Source: Rosa chinensis | Lineage: Eukaryota; Streptophyta; Magnoliopsida; Rosales; Rosaceae | Length of the DNA: 64,000 bases | Direction: 5' to 3' | Assembly: GCF_002994745.2 (NCBI RefSeq) | Contig: NC_037094.1 | Coordinates: forward strand, 40,231,456 to 40,295,455 | Shown here: positions 1 to 11,999 of the stretch, piece by piece | Layout of the letters: each line of letters begins with the position of its first letter | How positions within the stretch are numbered: the first letter of the stretch is position 1 | Made by a program: the position numbers and the translations under genes | Notes under the pieces: generated by a model | Databases searched by the model: none | What the model saw: the letters and a program-made list of their open reading frames with translations, nothing else | Told to the model about the DNA's origin: nothing

Positions 1-961
1 AATTCTAGGAATGAATCTAGACTCCTTTTTAGCCGTTTCTTGGTTCCCACCTTTTTCTCTTTCCTTAAAACTCTCTTAGAAAATATCTTTGCCGAAATCT
101 TCTAGGTTCTTCTTTGATTCACACGGCAATTCTCTCTCCTTCCTTGTATTTCTCACGGCAATCCCTAGCTTCTCTCTCTCTTTAAACGGCAAAGGCTCAA
201 GATAACTCTTCCAAGAATATCTCATTCCAAGAAAATCTCCCTAGAAAATCTCCACCGAAATCTTCTTATTATTTTCTGATTTTCCACGTCATCTTCCTTG
301 TTTCTCTCTAGGATTTCACGGCAAAACATCTTTAGGGCTAGGGTTTGCGTCACAAACCCTAGTTCCATGGGCCTTTGTGGGCTTTTATCCAAGTAGCCGA
401 AATTCCAACAAGTCTTGAGAGTTTTTGGGCCTCCATGCGTCACCTCTATGCCATGTCATCATCTAGAGTCTTCAAGAAGCTTCTCTCATGCCATGTCACT
501 TTATTAATTCGATCTCCATTCATGGTTGGCTCAAGAGTCTTGTTTTGGCAAGCTTTCCTTTTCTGGACCGGGTTTCCTGGTTGGACTAGGAAAACTTCTT
601 TTCTTCATTTCTGCTCATTTGTGCTTCCCTTTGTACTTCATCTTGTCTCCCTCCAATGTTGGCTATCTTCTCTCTCCATTTGTGAGCTCATTTCAGCTCA
701 TTTGTGACAAGGACCTGAAAATAGAAACTAGTAAGAAAAATAGAAACTTTCCTAAAATGAAAAATGGCAACTTTCCTAAACTGAAAATGGGAAACTTTCT
801 AAAAAATGATAAATAGAAACTACTGAAAATGGAAACTTTCTACAAATAGGAACTTTCCCAATCAAAGAATGGAAACTTTCCTAAACAGGGTTTTATTAAG
901 GAAATAACGCAGAAAATGCAGGGAAAAGCAAGTAAAACGTTGCATTAAAATGCTCCTATCA
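1..961 (-). repeat. 3' LTR of E3 (partial, family A)
   Basis: This is the U3-side 961 bases of a family-A LTR on the minus strand. It ends in the terminal motif TGATAGGAGC read on the minus strand (CTCCTATCA at 953-961) and is followed immediately by the PPT. It matches 32658-33618 without gaps. Differences seen are near positions 64 and 79, near 657, and near 950. The stretch at about 715-890 holds degenerate repeats of GGAAACTTTC-like units. The many short ORFs here are antisense readings of LTR sequence and are not genes. Confidence 0.95.
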
Positions 962-974
962 AATTCCCCCACAC
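962..974 (-). other. Polypurine tract of E3
   Basis: On the minus strand this reads GTGTGGGGGAATT and directly abuts the LTR start. It is the expected plus-strand DNA primer site, and the same sequence abuts the LTR in E1, E2 and E6. Confidence 0.9.
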
Positions 975-2942
975 TTAGCTTTTGCTAGTCCCTTAGCAAA
1001 ATCACACTAAGACACACACTAAGACTCAACGAAAATTTAAAGACTTGACACAAAACAGACTCTATTGCCCTTTAACTATTTGTCTCAGCAATCTCTTACT
1101 TTCACAACACCAAGATTAGCACTTAACCAAGATTCAATGTTTAAGCATTCGAGAGTTAATTGAAACACATAATCTTCACATACACAAGTAGGACTTGGTT
1201 GGAACAATGGTGATGGTTTCTGTTAAGCATGCTTCAAACAAGTATGATTCAACTCCTCACAAGTTATATCCACTCTTTCTTCTCTCAGATCATGGCAATG
1301 CTTAAAAGCTTATACACTCAAGTATATGTGAAAGATAGCAAGTATATCACATAATTCAAGAAACGAAAGCACATGTATAATTTTCTTTAAAGATCTCATG
1401 AAGGATACCAACTACTTGCACAGATGGACCCAAGCCATAGGTTCAACTCTTGTAACTCATCTCCACATCAAGGGCTGTCCCATCTTAAGGATCAAGAAGG
1501 TCTTCTTAAAGGGTGTAATGGGGCCAAGGCTCAAGGTTTTAAGAAATGAAGGGTAAGGATTTATCAAAATGTCCTAAAAACCTAGCAGAGCACATGTAAA
1601 TGTAGAGACCACAAGAAATCCACCAATGCATTGCAAAAACGTCACTTCCCCTAGAGGTAACATAAAAGGGGCCTAGTGTCTTCATGTTGGGCCCAATCTT
1701 CATTGTAAACTTCCCCTGAACTATAGTGAATGGACAAAGGTCAAATTTTTCTTTAATAGGCCTTCATTTCAAAGTAAACTCCAAAATCACTAAGTATGGG
1801 GGACTAAAATCCATAAATATTTCTTTCTTTTCTTTTCTAGCCGTACATTTTTTTCTTTTCTTTTCATTTTTCACGGCTTTCACATATTTTTTCTTTATGG
1901 ACAAGTCTACCCCCACACTTGAACTTTAACCTCTTCTCAATTTCCATCCTTAGCACCAAACCCATGTAGTATGTCTCAAAAGATAGCTCCACTAAGTTCT
2001 TAGAACAAAGGGTAGGGTTGTTACTATACTAAGCTTCATGGTTAAGGATTTTAGGGTGATGAACGAAAAGGCTTAATGTAGGCTCAAAGGGGCTTATCTA
2101 GGGGAGTCCCTCGACCGGCACAAATGGGGACACAAGTTTATATGGCAATGGTGGTAATTCCTAGGATGCCTCTATCCCTTCCAGAATCAGGGCCATGTAT
2201 TGATATAACGTTTCAACAAGCACAAGAGTGAATTCTAGCATTCTCTAGTCCATCAAACTTAATCTATGGCAAGTAGTCAACCAAGATGAAAGAATAATGA
2301 GATCATCAAAACATCACCAAGAAATTAAGAATATATATTTTCGATTCACTCCAAGAAAAAGGAACATGGGCTCAATTATCTCACATGGGTTTATATGAAT
2401 CAAAACTCATCTTAACATGCTCATATTCTGTACCAAAGTTTCGAAATCCATATCCACTACAAGGCATATATTTTTCATATATCTGAATTAACCAAAGAAT
2501 ACCATGTTTAAATCATCTCAATTTTGTGATCCTCTTTTAATCATGATTTCAGAGATATAGAATCATCCTAGACAGTTGAAAGGGCATCCTAAGACTCAAA
2601 ACAAAAACAAAAGCAACGAAAATTTTTTAAATTTTTGACATTTTTCACTTTTTTTTGTATTTTTCAATATATGACTCAAGATAAAAGTGTAAATCCCTTC
2701 CCCCACACTTAAATATTGCATTGTCCTCAATGTAATCAATTAAAAGCATGCAATGAAACACTTAAGCATTTAGGGATGGAATTACGAAAATGACTACCAA
2801 AAACAAAGAAAAATTGGAGAAGTAAAAGGGAGAGATAAAACAAATCTGCGTTGATGACTCCTCCACAGCTACTTCAGAATTGGGTTGCCTCCCAAGCAGC
2901 GCTTAATGTTTATAGTCTTTCAGCCTAGACTTGTACCTCCTT
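975..2942 (-). other. 3' noncoding region of E3 (between pol and PPT)
   Basis: About 2 kb between the integrase stop and the PPT with no long ORF in the element's sense. I see no envelope-like gene. It holds two further PPT-like motifs (AAGTGTGGGGG on the minus strand) near 1908-1918 and 2700-2710. A conserved post-pol block at 2883-2904 reads AAGCGCTGCTTGGGAGGCAA on the minus strand. The region is collinear with 20265-22248 of E1 and with the 3' part of E2. A short F-rich ORF on the plus strand (1726-1929) is antisense to the element. Confidence 0.85.
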
Positions 2943-3601
2943 TTAATCCTCAGGGTTTGGAACGTTTTGGAGGGGTACATCCTCCACTTCATGTTCCACA
3001 AATGCCTCATAGTAAGGCTTCAAGCGATGACCATTCACTTTGAACTCGTTGCCTGTTTGTTCACTCTTTATCTGCACAGCTCCATGAGGAAACACATGAG
3101 TGATAACAAAAGGCCCAATCCAACGAGAACGAAGCTTACCTGGGAAGAGTTTGAGACGAGAATGGAAGAGAAGAACTTTTTGACCCACAACAAAAGTCTT
3201 CCTTCGAATCATTTTATCATGGAATGCCTCAGTCTTATCCTTGTAAATCTTAGCACTTTCGAAGGCATCATTCCTAATCTCCTCTAACTCTTGCAATTGC
3301 AACTTCCTATGAAACCCAGCTGCATCAATATCCATGTTGAACTGCTTCACAGCCCACCAAGCTCTATGCTCTAACTCCACAGGTAAATGGCAAGGTTTGC
3401 CATAGACAATTCGATATGGTGACATACCTATGGGAGTTTTGTATGCAGTTCTGTAGGCCCACAAAGCATCCTCTAGATGCAAGGACCAGTCCTTCCTGTT
3501 GGGGTTCACAGTCTTCTCCAATATCCCCTTGATCTGGCGATTAGAGACCTCCGCCTGCCCACTAGTTTGGGGGTGATAAGGTGTAGAAACCTTATGTGTC
3601 A
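2943..3601 (-). pseudogene. pol: E3 integrase C-terminal part, severed from pol by E1
   Basis: This is the downstream part of the E3 polyprotein (about 219 codons), with its natural stop at the low-coordinate end. It begins just after the E1 insertion point with [21 protein letters not shown], which carries the catalytic glutamate of the DD35E integrase triad. The C-terminal integrase tail follows and ends in a region rich in [11 protein letters not shown]. The two catalytic aspartates lie 21 kb away at about 24.7-25 kb because E1 (3602-24642) is inserted with TSD TGTCA (3597-3601 and 24643-24647). I see no stop or frameshift inside this piece. The E3 integrase was therefore probably intact until E1 landed, and it is now non-functional. 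Confidence 0.92.
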
Positions 3602-3671
3602 TGATAGGAGCATTTTAATGCGACGTTTTACTCGCTTTTCCCTGCATTTTCTGCGTTATTTCCTTAATAAA

Positions 3672-3892
3672 ACCCTGTTTAGGAAAGTTTCCATTCTTTG
3701 ATTGGGAAAGTTCCTATTTGTAGAAAGTTTCTATTTTTGTAGTTTCTATTTATCATTTTTAGTAAGTTTCCATTTTCAGTAATTTCTATTTTTCATTTTT
3801 TAGAAAGTTTCCATTTTCAGTTTAGGAAAGTTGCCATTTTTCATTTTAGGAAAGTTTCTATTTTTCTTACTAGTTTCTATTTTCAGGACCTC
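3672..3892 (+). repeat. Degenerate short repeats in U3 of the family-A LTR
   Basis: About ten imperfect units of roughly 15-25 bases built around GGAAAGTTTCCATTTT, separated by AT-rich spacers. Several units contain the near-palindrome GGAAA-G-TTTCC. The array recurs in every family-A LTR in the window (for example 22332-22552, 39080-39290, 45613-45830). The position upstream of the TATA box suggests enhancer-like U3 repeats, but this is inference only. Confidence 0.75.
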
Positions 3893-4826
3893 CGAGCTAG
3901 AAAGTGGAAATGAACTCACAAATGGAAAGAGGAGCTTGCGATCACCAAGGGGAGCAAAGATGAAGAACAATGAGCCACAGAAATGAGCAGAAATGAAGAA
4001 AAAGAGTTTTCCTGGTCCAACCAGGAAACCCTGCGAAAATGAGGAAAGCCCACCAATGAAGTTTCCAACGTTACTATGAAAAAGAAATGGAAAAATAAAG
4101 TGTTGTGACGTTGGAAGATGACATAGCATAGAAGTGACGCATGGAGGCCCAAAAACTCTCAAGACTTGTTGGATTTTCGGCTAATTGGATAAAAGCCCAC
4201 CAAAGCCCATGGAACTAGGGTTTGTGACGCAAACCCTAGCACTAAAGTTGTTGTTGCCGTGAATTTGCAAGAGAGAAACAAGGAGGTGGCGTCCAAGAAA
4301 ATCAGAAATTAAAAGGAGATTTTCTAGGGTTATTTTTATGGAAATAAATCAAGAGATAAACCCTAGAGACTCCTAGCCGTCCAAGCAAGAGAGAAACAAG
4401 GAATTGCCGTGCAAAATAAAAGAGAAACCCTAGAGAATTCGGCCAAGGGATAATGAAGAGAGAAACTAGGGTTTTGCCGTGTGGAAAATCAGAAATTCAA
4501 GAGAGATTTCGTGGAGATTTCTTAGGGAGCTTTTAAAGGAAAGAGAATATGTGTTGAACACAAAAAGCTCTCAAAGGAGTCTAGGTTCGTCCCCCTTTAT
4601 TCTCTAAATATATTGTTGCCGAAATTGGTGAAGGAAATCAGAAAATATCTCTATATATTTCGGCAAGATTATTTAGGGAATTAATTCTGGAATTTTGTGA
4701 TTGGTTGCACCACCTCATAGGGCTTATGTGGCACGAAATCATTGGAGGAAATTATGTGGAGGAAGCAAGCTATTGCCGTGAGTTTCTCTAGGGTTTTACA
4801 CGGCTTGAAGACCTAGAAGCCGTCCC

Positions 4827-4833
4827 TATATAT
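4827..4833 (+). promoter_or_regulatory. Probable TATA box of the E1 5' LTR
   Basis: TATATAT sits in a C/T-rich setting, followed by a CT-rich tract (CCTCTCTTCTCTC) as is usual near plant transcription starts. The equivalent site in the 3' LTR is 23488-23494. Other family-A LTRs have TATATA in the same context. The start site itself is not defined from sequence. Confidence 0.6.
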
Positions 4834-5903
4834 TCCTCTCTTCTCTCAACGTCAAGAAGTTCCTAGTTCCATTTTTTACGTTCTACACTTGAGAACTAAT
4901 TCAGAAAACTCTCTAGCTTAGCCGTGCTCCTCTCCATCCTCTAGGGCAACCACGAAGTGCAAGCAAGGCCAAGGAAGAAGAAGACAAGCCGTGCATACCA
5001 TCCACCCTCCACCTTGAAGATTGCTTTCGAAATTCAAGAGACCACATCATCATTTCATCCATCTCATCTTCATCACGGTGTAATCCGATTCTCCTTGTAC
5101 CTTTGCTTTGTAATTTTCGTTGGTTTGCCTTAGTTGACACTTATGTATGAACAAGTATTGATTTCTGAAATTTTATGATTAATTGTTAATTTTCAGATTC
5201 ATATATTGTGATTTATGGTTGCTTTTGTGTAAGTGTTTGATTGAATTTGCATGATAGAAATCGTTTGTATGATAATCTTGAATGGTTCGAAACATTTAGG
5301 GTTTTTATGTGAATGTTGCTACGAATTTGAGAACATGAATCAACTTTTTGGTTTTGTGTTCTTGAATCAACAAGTAGTAAAGGTTTTGTACAAAAACCGA
5401 AATTTAATCAAAGGAGATTGCAATTAGGTGAACTTTTTCATACTAAGTTGCACATTTGAATTGATAGCCTTTCTAGATGCTTAATGCGTTGAACATGACA
5501 TGATTGACTAGAAATTGTTTGCTTAGAACGTTTCACATGATCAATTCCTCTTGCATGACTATGATGAACAATGATGAACTTGAATTAACTTTGATTATAA
5601 ATTCCGATTTGATCTTTGTTCGTGCATTTCATTTGCATTTTTATGTTTTTGCATTTTAATTGTTTTCTTTACTTAGTTTAATTTCCGAAAATCAAAACCA
5701 AAAATCCCCCTAATTTCGTAAATATGTATATATTTTGTTATATTTTTGTAAATATTATACTTTGTTTTAATTTTAATTGTTTAATTGTTTGATAATGACA
5801 GGTGTACCCTCAATCCCCGGAATAGAACGATCCCTATTTATTCTATACTACTAATGACATTTCAGGGTTAAATTGGTCGCTTCCTAAAAGAGACACCAAT
5901 TTT

Positions 5904-5926
5904 TGGCGCCGTTGCCGGGGATTGAA
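5904..5926 (+). other. Primer binding site for tRNA-Asp (E1)
   Basis: It begins TGGCGCCGTTGCCGGGGA, which is complementary to the 3' end of plant tRNA-Asp(GUC). The match extends to 23 bases with one mismatch (T for C at the 20th position). It is separated from the LTR end by ATTTT. tRNA-Asp priming is typical of Athila elements. Confidence 0.93.
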
Positions 5927-7596
5927 AAATCATTTGCCATATTGTGAATATTTGTTTTGTATATTGTGACCGAAAAAAAAAAAAAATTACTTGTTAATTA
6001 TTTTGTAATTGTCGAAAATTAGTTACTTAGGTTGTTGTTTATATTGTTGAATACGAATTTTTATTGTAAGTTGTAAATTAAAGAAGGAATAGGTGAAGTC
6101 GTGTTTATTAATATTGGCCTAAACCCCTTATTGGTACCTAGTCCAGGTCCCTTAAGGTTGAGGGCGGCTTTTATTAACATTCATTGAACTGTCTTCACAC
6201 TTAGAACCTTTTATATCCAAGTAAGTATAGCCTATGTGGGATGGTGTCTAGGAAGGGGACAACGCTCATGACTGGTTCTTGGATTCAGAAGTGCTTACAA
6301 ATGGGCGTAAACCTCAATGAGGGAGTAGCCTATGCCAAAATGGATCCTACCTCTCGTGGTCGCCCTCCCCTACCTGGCCATTTCAGTAAGGTTGCCCAAA
6401 GGATGTAGGAGAGACTTGGTGTCTAGACGACTATACTTGGGCCGCACGTCCTCTTGATTTACCGCTTGGAATTTAATTTGAAATCAATAATATACATAAC
6501 GAGTGAAAATGTTGTGATTCACTAAGGTATATTGGATTAAACATAGTCTTGAAAAGGGTAGCTGTTTCAGTCCCATTGCACATCGAGACTCCCTGTTCCC
6601 GTACCTAAGTGTTGAAAATAATTGTAAAGAAAAGCAAAGAAAACAATTACTTGTAAGTATTTTCGTAAAAAAAATAAAATAAAAAAAAAAAAAAAAAAAA
6701 GGAAAAAAAAAAAAATGTGTTTGTGACGTTTTGTTTGAAAGAATTTGTGTAAAATGTGTCTAATCTTGTTAAACAAAAGAAAAGAAAAGAATTAATTGTA
6801 AATATTGTTAAATTCTTGATTGTTATAAGTGTGTAAAATCGTATGAGTAGATAAGGGCCCTTTTGTTAATATTAGCCTTAACCCTTCATTAGTGCCTTTC
6901 TAAGGTCTTTTGAAGTTGAGGGCGGCTTTTATTAACATTTGGAGAACTGTCTAACACATGAGTTCTTTTCAAGCTGAGTAAGGGGCATATAGGTGGTGTC
7001 TTAGGTTGAGACCCTGGGTGATGGGTTCAATTTGGATCTCAGAGATACTATAGACTGTGCCTAAACCACAATGTGGGAGTAGCCAATAGGGGCCTAAACC
7101 TCAATGAGGGAGTAGCCTCCGTAGTGTCACCAAAATGAGTCCTCCCTCTCACTTACCTCTTAATCTGGTCATCTAGCCTTCTGAAACAAAGGAAAGTGAC
7201 TTATGTCTAGGCGACTATCCCTAGATCGTATCTCACCAATGGTAGTGGTTTCTATTGGGCTCGACTTACAACTTGTAATCAATTGAGATATTAACTTTAT
7301 TTTGTAAAGATAATAAGATACTTGAACATAACCTCCACTTGTAAATTATGTGTTTTGTACATTTTATACTTGTATAAACTTCTTACGTGGTTTATTTGTG
7401 AAAAGATTGTGGATAGTTTGTAATTTATACTTCTTTTTATACTTGTATAAATCATAAATAGTAAAGTCGTGAATAGTAACTTGTGAATAGTGACTCGTGA
7501 ATAGTAAGGTTGATGTATAAATCACTAATTTGTAATTAACTCACTTTATACTTTGCTAACTTCTTTGAATTTTGATGATGTTCAGGATTCCTATGA
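5927..7596 (+). other. Untranslated leader of E1, two diverged tandem modules
   Basis: About 1.67 kb between PBS and gag with no long ORF. It consists of two diverged direct copies of a module. The first spans about 5970-6660 and the second about 6661-7590. Shared landmarks include GAGGGCGGCTTTTATTAACA (near 6159 and near 6920) and a GTCTAG-CGACTAT block (near 6421 and near 7206). Each module also carries a GGGAGTAGCC block next to a small hairpin. An A-rich tract with few interruptions lies at 6668-6714. The role is unknown; packaging or translation control is an inference from position. Confidence 0.8.
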
Positions 7597-10018
7597 ATGA
7601 CCGAGCCTTTTAGATCTTCTACACTAAAGGAAATTGAAGCAAGGCTCGCTCGCTTGAAGGGTCCTTCACTTCTTGAGCACACAAGCCCTTCCCCTTCAAC
7701 ATACAAAGAGTACACATTTAACGAGCAAGGGAAGCGGACTTACTTTTCTGAGGAGTCTACATCACCTACACCAAGTCCATCTCCTCCTTCACGTTCACCT
7801 TCACCTGTGATTTCGTCCAACTCTACACCACCACCTTCACCACCACCTGAAGAAGTCGAAGAAGAGAGAATGGCATCTATTAGGGAACTCTCCACCGCAA
7901 CTGTTGAAGGAGGACCCCCTACAGGCATAGTATACCCTGCCCCTGCAGCTGGAAGACAGGCAGAGTTCGAGCTTAAGAGTGGATTGTTGCACAAGCTCCC
8001 TATCTTCCATGGACTTAATATGGAGGATGCTAACAAGCATATTCGAGAATTTCAATCTGTTTGTGCAAACATGCAACCACAAGGAGCTGATGAGAATCTT
8101 CTGAAGATGAGAGCATTTCCATTCTCTCTAGCTGATAGAGCCAAGGATTGGCTATATGAACTCCCTGCAGGACGTATCACATCATGGGAAACAATGAGAA
8201 AGGCCTTCTTGGAAAATACTTCCCAGCTTCTAAGGTCATCACACTTAGAAAGAAGCTCAGTGGAATAGAGCAAGCCCATGATGAGTCCTATGCTGCTTAC
8301 TATGAGAGGTTCAATTCCTTACTTGCACAATGTCCTCAACATCAAATGAAGGATGAGACCCTACTCACATGTTTCTATGAAGGACTCTTACCCTTGGAAA
8401 GGCAAATGTTGGATGCTGCAGCTGGAGGAGCTTTTGTGGATAAGTCACCTGCAGTTGGGAAGGAGCTTATAGCTAATCGTGCCTTGAATTCCCAACAATA
8501 TGAGGGGGTAGGACACTCTATTCGTAGGGTGCATGAGGTGAGCAAGAATACTGCCATTGAAGACCAACTGAATAAGCTTACTCTTCTCATGAATCAAGTG
8601 GTAAGTTCCAAGGGACCAAGTGCAACAATAGCTTGTGGGGTATGCTCTATGCAAGGGCATGTTACAGATCAGTGCCCTCAACTTAATGAGAATGGAGGAT
8701 GGGAATCTGCAAATGCTATTGGAGGATATCAAGGAGGATACCAAGGAGGACTTCAACGTCCTAGACATGACCCTTACTCCAATACTTACAACCCAGGATG
8801 GAGGGACCATCCCAACTTCAAGTGGACCAACAATGATAACGTTCAGAATCCTCTTGGTGGGAACTTCCAACGTCCTCAAGGGCCTTCATTCCAAGGATCA
8901 TCTTTTCAAAGGCCCTACATGCCTCCTCCTCAACAGAACTCAGGACCTTCAATGTCTCACTATGACAAAACGTTGGAAGCTTTGACTAGTTCCACCCAAG
9001 CCTTGACAAACTCTACTCAAGCTTTGATTCAAGGACAACAGACCCACACTAAGGATATTGCAGATCTTAAGAAACAGATGGGCCAAGTTGTGGACTTCAT
9101 GAGCAAGATTCATGAGACTGGGAAGCTTCCTAGTGGCACAATACCTAACCCTAAGGGTAATGTGGAGAATGCATCAGTTGTGACTACGAGGAGTGGAAGA
9201 CCATTTGTGGATCCACCCAAGCAACCCAAGAAGGTCCAAATGAGCATAGAGATTGAGGAAGACCAAGAACCCACCAAGTTGGGTATTGAGAAGGACCCTG
9301 CAACGTCAACGGAAGAGACTAAGGCATCCTCATCTTTAAAGGCAAAACCGGAAATAAAAGGTAATAATTCTAACTTATCGAATTCGGTTATTGCTAACCC
9401 TTCTTCTTCTTGCATGCCCTTCCCACGCAGGTTTGCCCAATCTAAGAAGGATGAAAGTGACCAAGCTATCTTGGAAACTTTCAAGAAGGTGCAAGTAAAC
9501 TTACCCCTCCTAGAGGCCATCAAGCAAGTCCCTAAGTATGCCAAGTTCCTCAAAGAGCTTTGCACTACTAGGAGGGTAAACCGTGAAAAGGAGGTGGTAA
9601 AGGTAAGTGAGAATGTCTCTGCCCTGATTCAGAGGAAGATTCCTCCAAAGTGTAAGGATCCTGGAAGCTTTACTATTCCGTGTACTATTGGTAACTCTAG
9701 ATTTAAGAATGCTATGCTAGACCTAGGTGCATCTGTTAATGTTATGCCCTATTCTGTTTATGAAACCCTAGGTCTAGGGGAACTTAAATCTGACAATGTT
9801 ATCATTCAGTTAGCTGACAGATCCAATGCATACCCTAGAGGTTTGTTGGAGGATGTGCTTGTACAGGTTAACCATCTTATCTTCCCAGCTGATTTTTATG
9901 TATTGGAAATGGAGGACTCCCCTGTAAGTTCCACTCCATTGCTTTTGGGACGCCCTTTCTTAAGGACAGCTAGGACGAAGATTGATGTGTATGAAGGTTC
10001 TCTTACGATGGAGTTCGA
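7597..10018 (+). pseudogene. gag-pro: E1 gag and protease (frameshifted, interrupted by E2)
   Basis: It encodes the structural Gag and the aspartic protease of an Athila polyprotein. The start is the first ATG after the leader (MTEPF), shared with E3. The N-terminal about 100 residues are S/P-rich. The retrotransposon Gag domain follows (about residues 125-260, with FPFSLADRAKDWLYELP). A CCHC knuckle (C-x2-C-x4-H-x4-C) lies at 8633-8675, then a Q/G/N-rich linker. The protease motif DLGA has its Asp codon at 9720-9722. Relative to E3, one A is missing from the A-run at 8213-8216. This shifts the reading from the frame used at 7597-8212 to the frame open to 10018. E2 then interrupts the ORF at 10018/17029 (TSD TTCGA). 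The product cannot be made as one protein. Confidence 0.93.
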
Positions 10019-11999
10019 TAATGCAGCTAAAAGCAAGCGCATAATTTAACCCTTAAATGTCATTAGTAGTACGTAATAAATAGGGATCGTTCTATTCCGG
10101 GGATTGAGGGTACACCTGTCATTGTCAAACAGTTAAACAATTAAAATTAAAACAAAGTATAATATTCACAAATATATTCACAACTATAAACATTTTACAC
10201 GAAAAAAGGGGGGATTTTGTTTTTGGTTTTTCGAAAATAAAACTAAGTTAACAAAACAATTGAAATGCAAAAACATAAAAATACAAAGATGGAATGAGAG
10301 AACAAAGATCAAATCTAAACATATGATTAAAATTGATTCAAACCCTAATATTGTTCATCTAAGTCATGAGAAAGGAGTTGATCATGTGAAACATTCGAAA
10401 GCAAATGAATTCCCATTTTTTACTTTTCAATGCTAATTAACCTAAGCGAAAGCACCTAGATTAATCCTATCAAACATGCAATCAAACCCTAGAAAGCTAG
10501 TCAATCATGTCATGTTTAACGCATTACACATAGAGAAAGGCTATCAACTCAAGTGTACAACTTAGTATGGAAAAGTCCACCTAATTGCAATCCTCGTTAA
10601 TTAAATTCGATCTTTGTACAAAACCTTTACTACTTTGATTCAAGTTTACACAAAACGAAAAGTCGATTTCATGCTCTTAAACCTAGCATCATTCATATCA
10701 AAACCCTAAGTGTTTGCAACCACATAAGATTAAAATACAAAAGTTATCTATAACGCAAATTTAATTAAACAAACCCACATAAGCAACTCTCGAAGAACAA
10801 TAATTTGAATCTGAAAATTCTCAATTAATCATAAAAATTCCAGAAATTAATATTTGTTCAAACACATATGTCAACTAGTTCATAACCAACGAAATTCAAA
10901 GCAAAGGTTACAAAAGAGAATCGGATTACACCGTGAGATGGAGATGGTGATGAACGATTGATGTAGTGGTCTCTTGAATCTTGAAAGCAAGCTTCAAGGA
11001 TGGTGGTGGATGATGATGCTCACAGCAATTCTTCTTCTCCCTTGGCCTTGCTTGAACTCGTGGAGATGACTAGAGGATGGAGAAACTCACGGCTATGCTA
11101 AGAAGATTTTCTGATTTTTTTCTAAAGTGTAAATTGTATGGGGAGAGGAACTTCTGTTTGATGGTGTCTGTAAAACGTCTAGAGAGGAGGGTATATATAG
11201 GGGAAGGCAAGGCTTCATGAATTTAATTTCCAAGGAATTTTCTGGTTGCACCACACAGCTCCAACCAATGAATTAATGCCACGTCAGCTCTGCCATGTCA
11301 TTCAACCAATCAGGAAGCTCCAAAATCAATCCCTAATATATTGTTGCTGATTTTCCCAAGATTATTTCTGATTTTTCTCTTAATTTTCGGCCAAATATCT
11401 AGGCATGAACCTAGACAATGTATCTGGATGCATTTTGGACCTTTCTTCCCTTAAATCTCTCCATGGCTTTATCCTTAATGTCCTCCCCTTGATTTTCTCT
11501 TGATTCCCACATTAAAATTGCAGATTTTATTCTCTAATTTCAGCCAACATATCTTGAGGGAATTAAGGAACGAATCTGGACTTGTTTTGAGCCTTTTCTT
11601 GTTGCACAATCCCTTGAAACTCTCCCTTGATTTTCTCAACGTAATCTCCTTGATTTCCACATTATCTCCATCATTTCCCATGCAAAAATCAGATTTAATC
11701 TCCCATAATATCTTCAAGCCATGTAGTCTCCTAATGCCTTCAGGTTTCCTAGCCTCATCAGGATTCCTGCGTTGACTAGGATTCCTAGTTGGACCAGGAA
11801 AACTCCATTTCTTCATTTCAGCTCATTTCCTTGTCATTTATTCCAATGTACCTAGAAATAGAAATTTTATTAAAATTACTAAAAATAGAAACTTTCTAAA
11901 GATGGAAACTTTCCTAATCAAGACGGATTTATTTAAGGAAATAACTAAGTAAATATGAGGAAATAACAGTTAAAACGTCGCATTAAAATGCTCCTATCA
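10019..11999 (-). repeat. 3' LTR of E2 (family A, subtype 2)
   Basis: 1981 bases, followed on the plus strand by the PPT. It shares with the solo LTR at 34148 and with E6 a sequence version (TCATGAGAAAGGAGTTGATC and neighbours) that differs from E1, E3 and E5. I therefore call it a second subtype. Confidence 0.93.

Larger units (their letters stand above)
3602..5898 (+). repeat. 5' LTR of E1 (family A)
   Basis: 2297 bases, beginning TGATAGGAGC and ending GAGACACCA. It lacks 83 bases found in the 3' LTR at 24173-24255; the deletion joint is at 5511/5512. U3 carries degenerate repeats (3672-3892), a TATA box lies at 4827-4833, and U5 ends in a small hairpin (5876-5894). Confidence 0.96.

Noticed and set aside
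375..816. ORFs of 96-120 codons repeated in several places (also near 3800-4162, 22460-22822, 33032-33473, 45758-46105)
   Set aside because: They are readings across U3 of family-A LTRs, many antisense, and recur only because the LTR recurs. The lysine-rich ends encode the GGAAACTTTC repeats. No domain.
3672..3892. CRISPR-like or satellite array
   Set aside because: Units are degenerate and spacers are irregular and AT-rich; the array is a U3 repeat of an LTR in a eukaryotic genome.
4913..5140. 75-codon minus-strand ORF, repeated at 23574-23801
   Set aside because: Antisense in R/U5 of E1, present in both LTRs simply because they are copies; no family resemblance.
6660..6720. Poly(A) tract as a LINE/SINE tail
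   Set aside because: It is inside the leader and is matched by T-rich tracts at the same leader position in E2, E3 and E4, with no flanking TSD.
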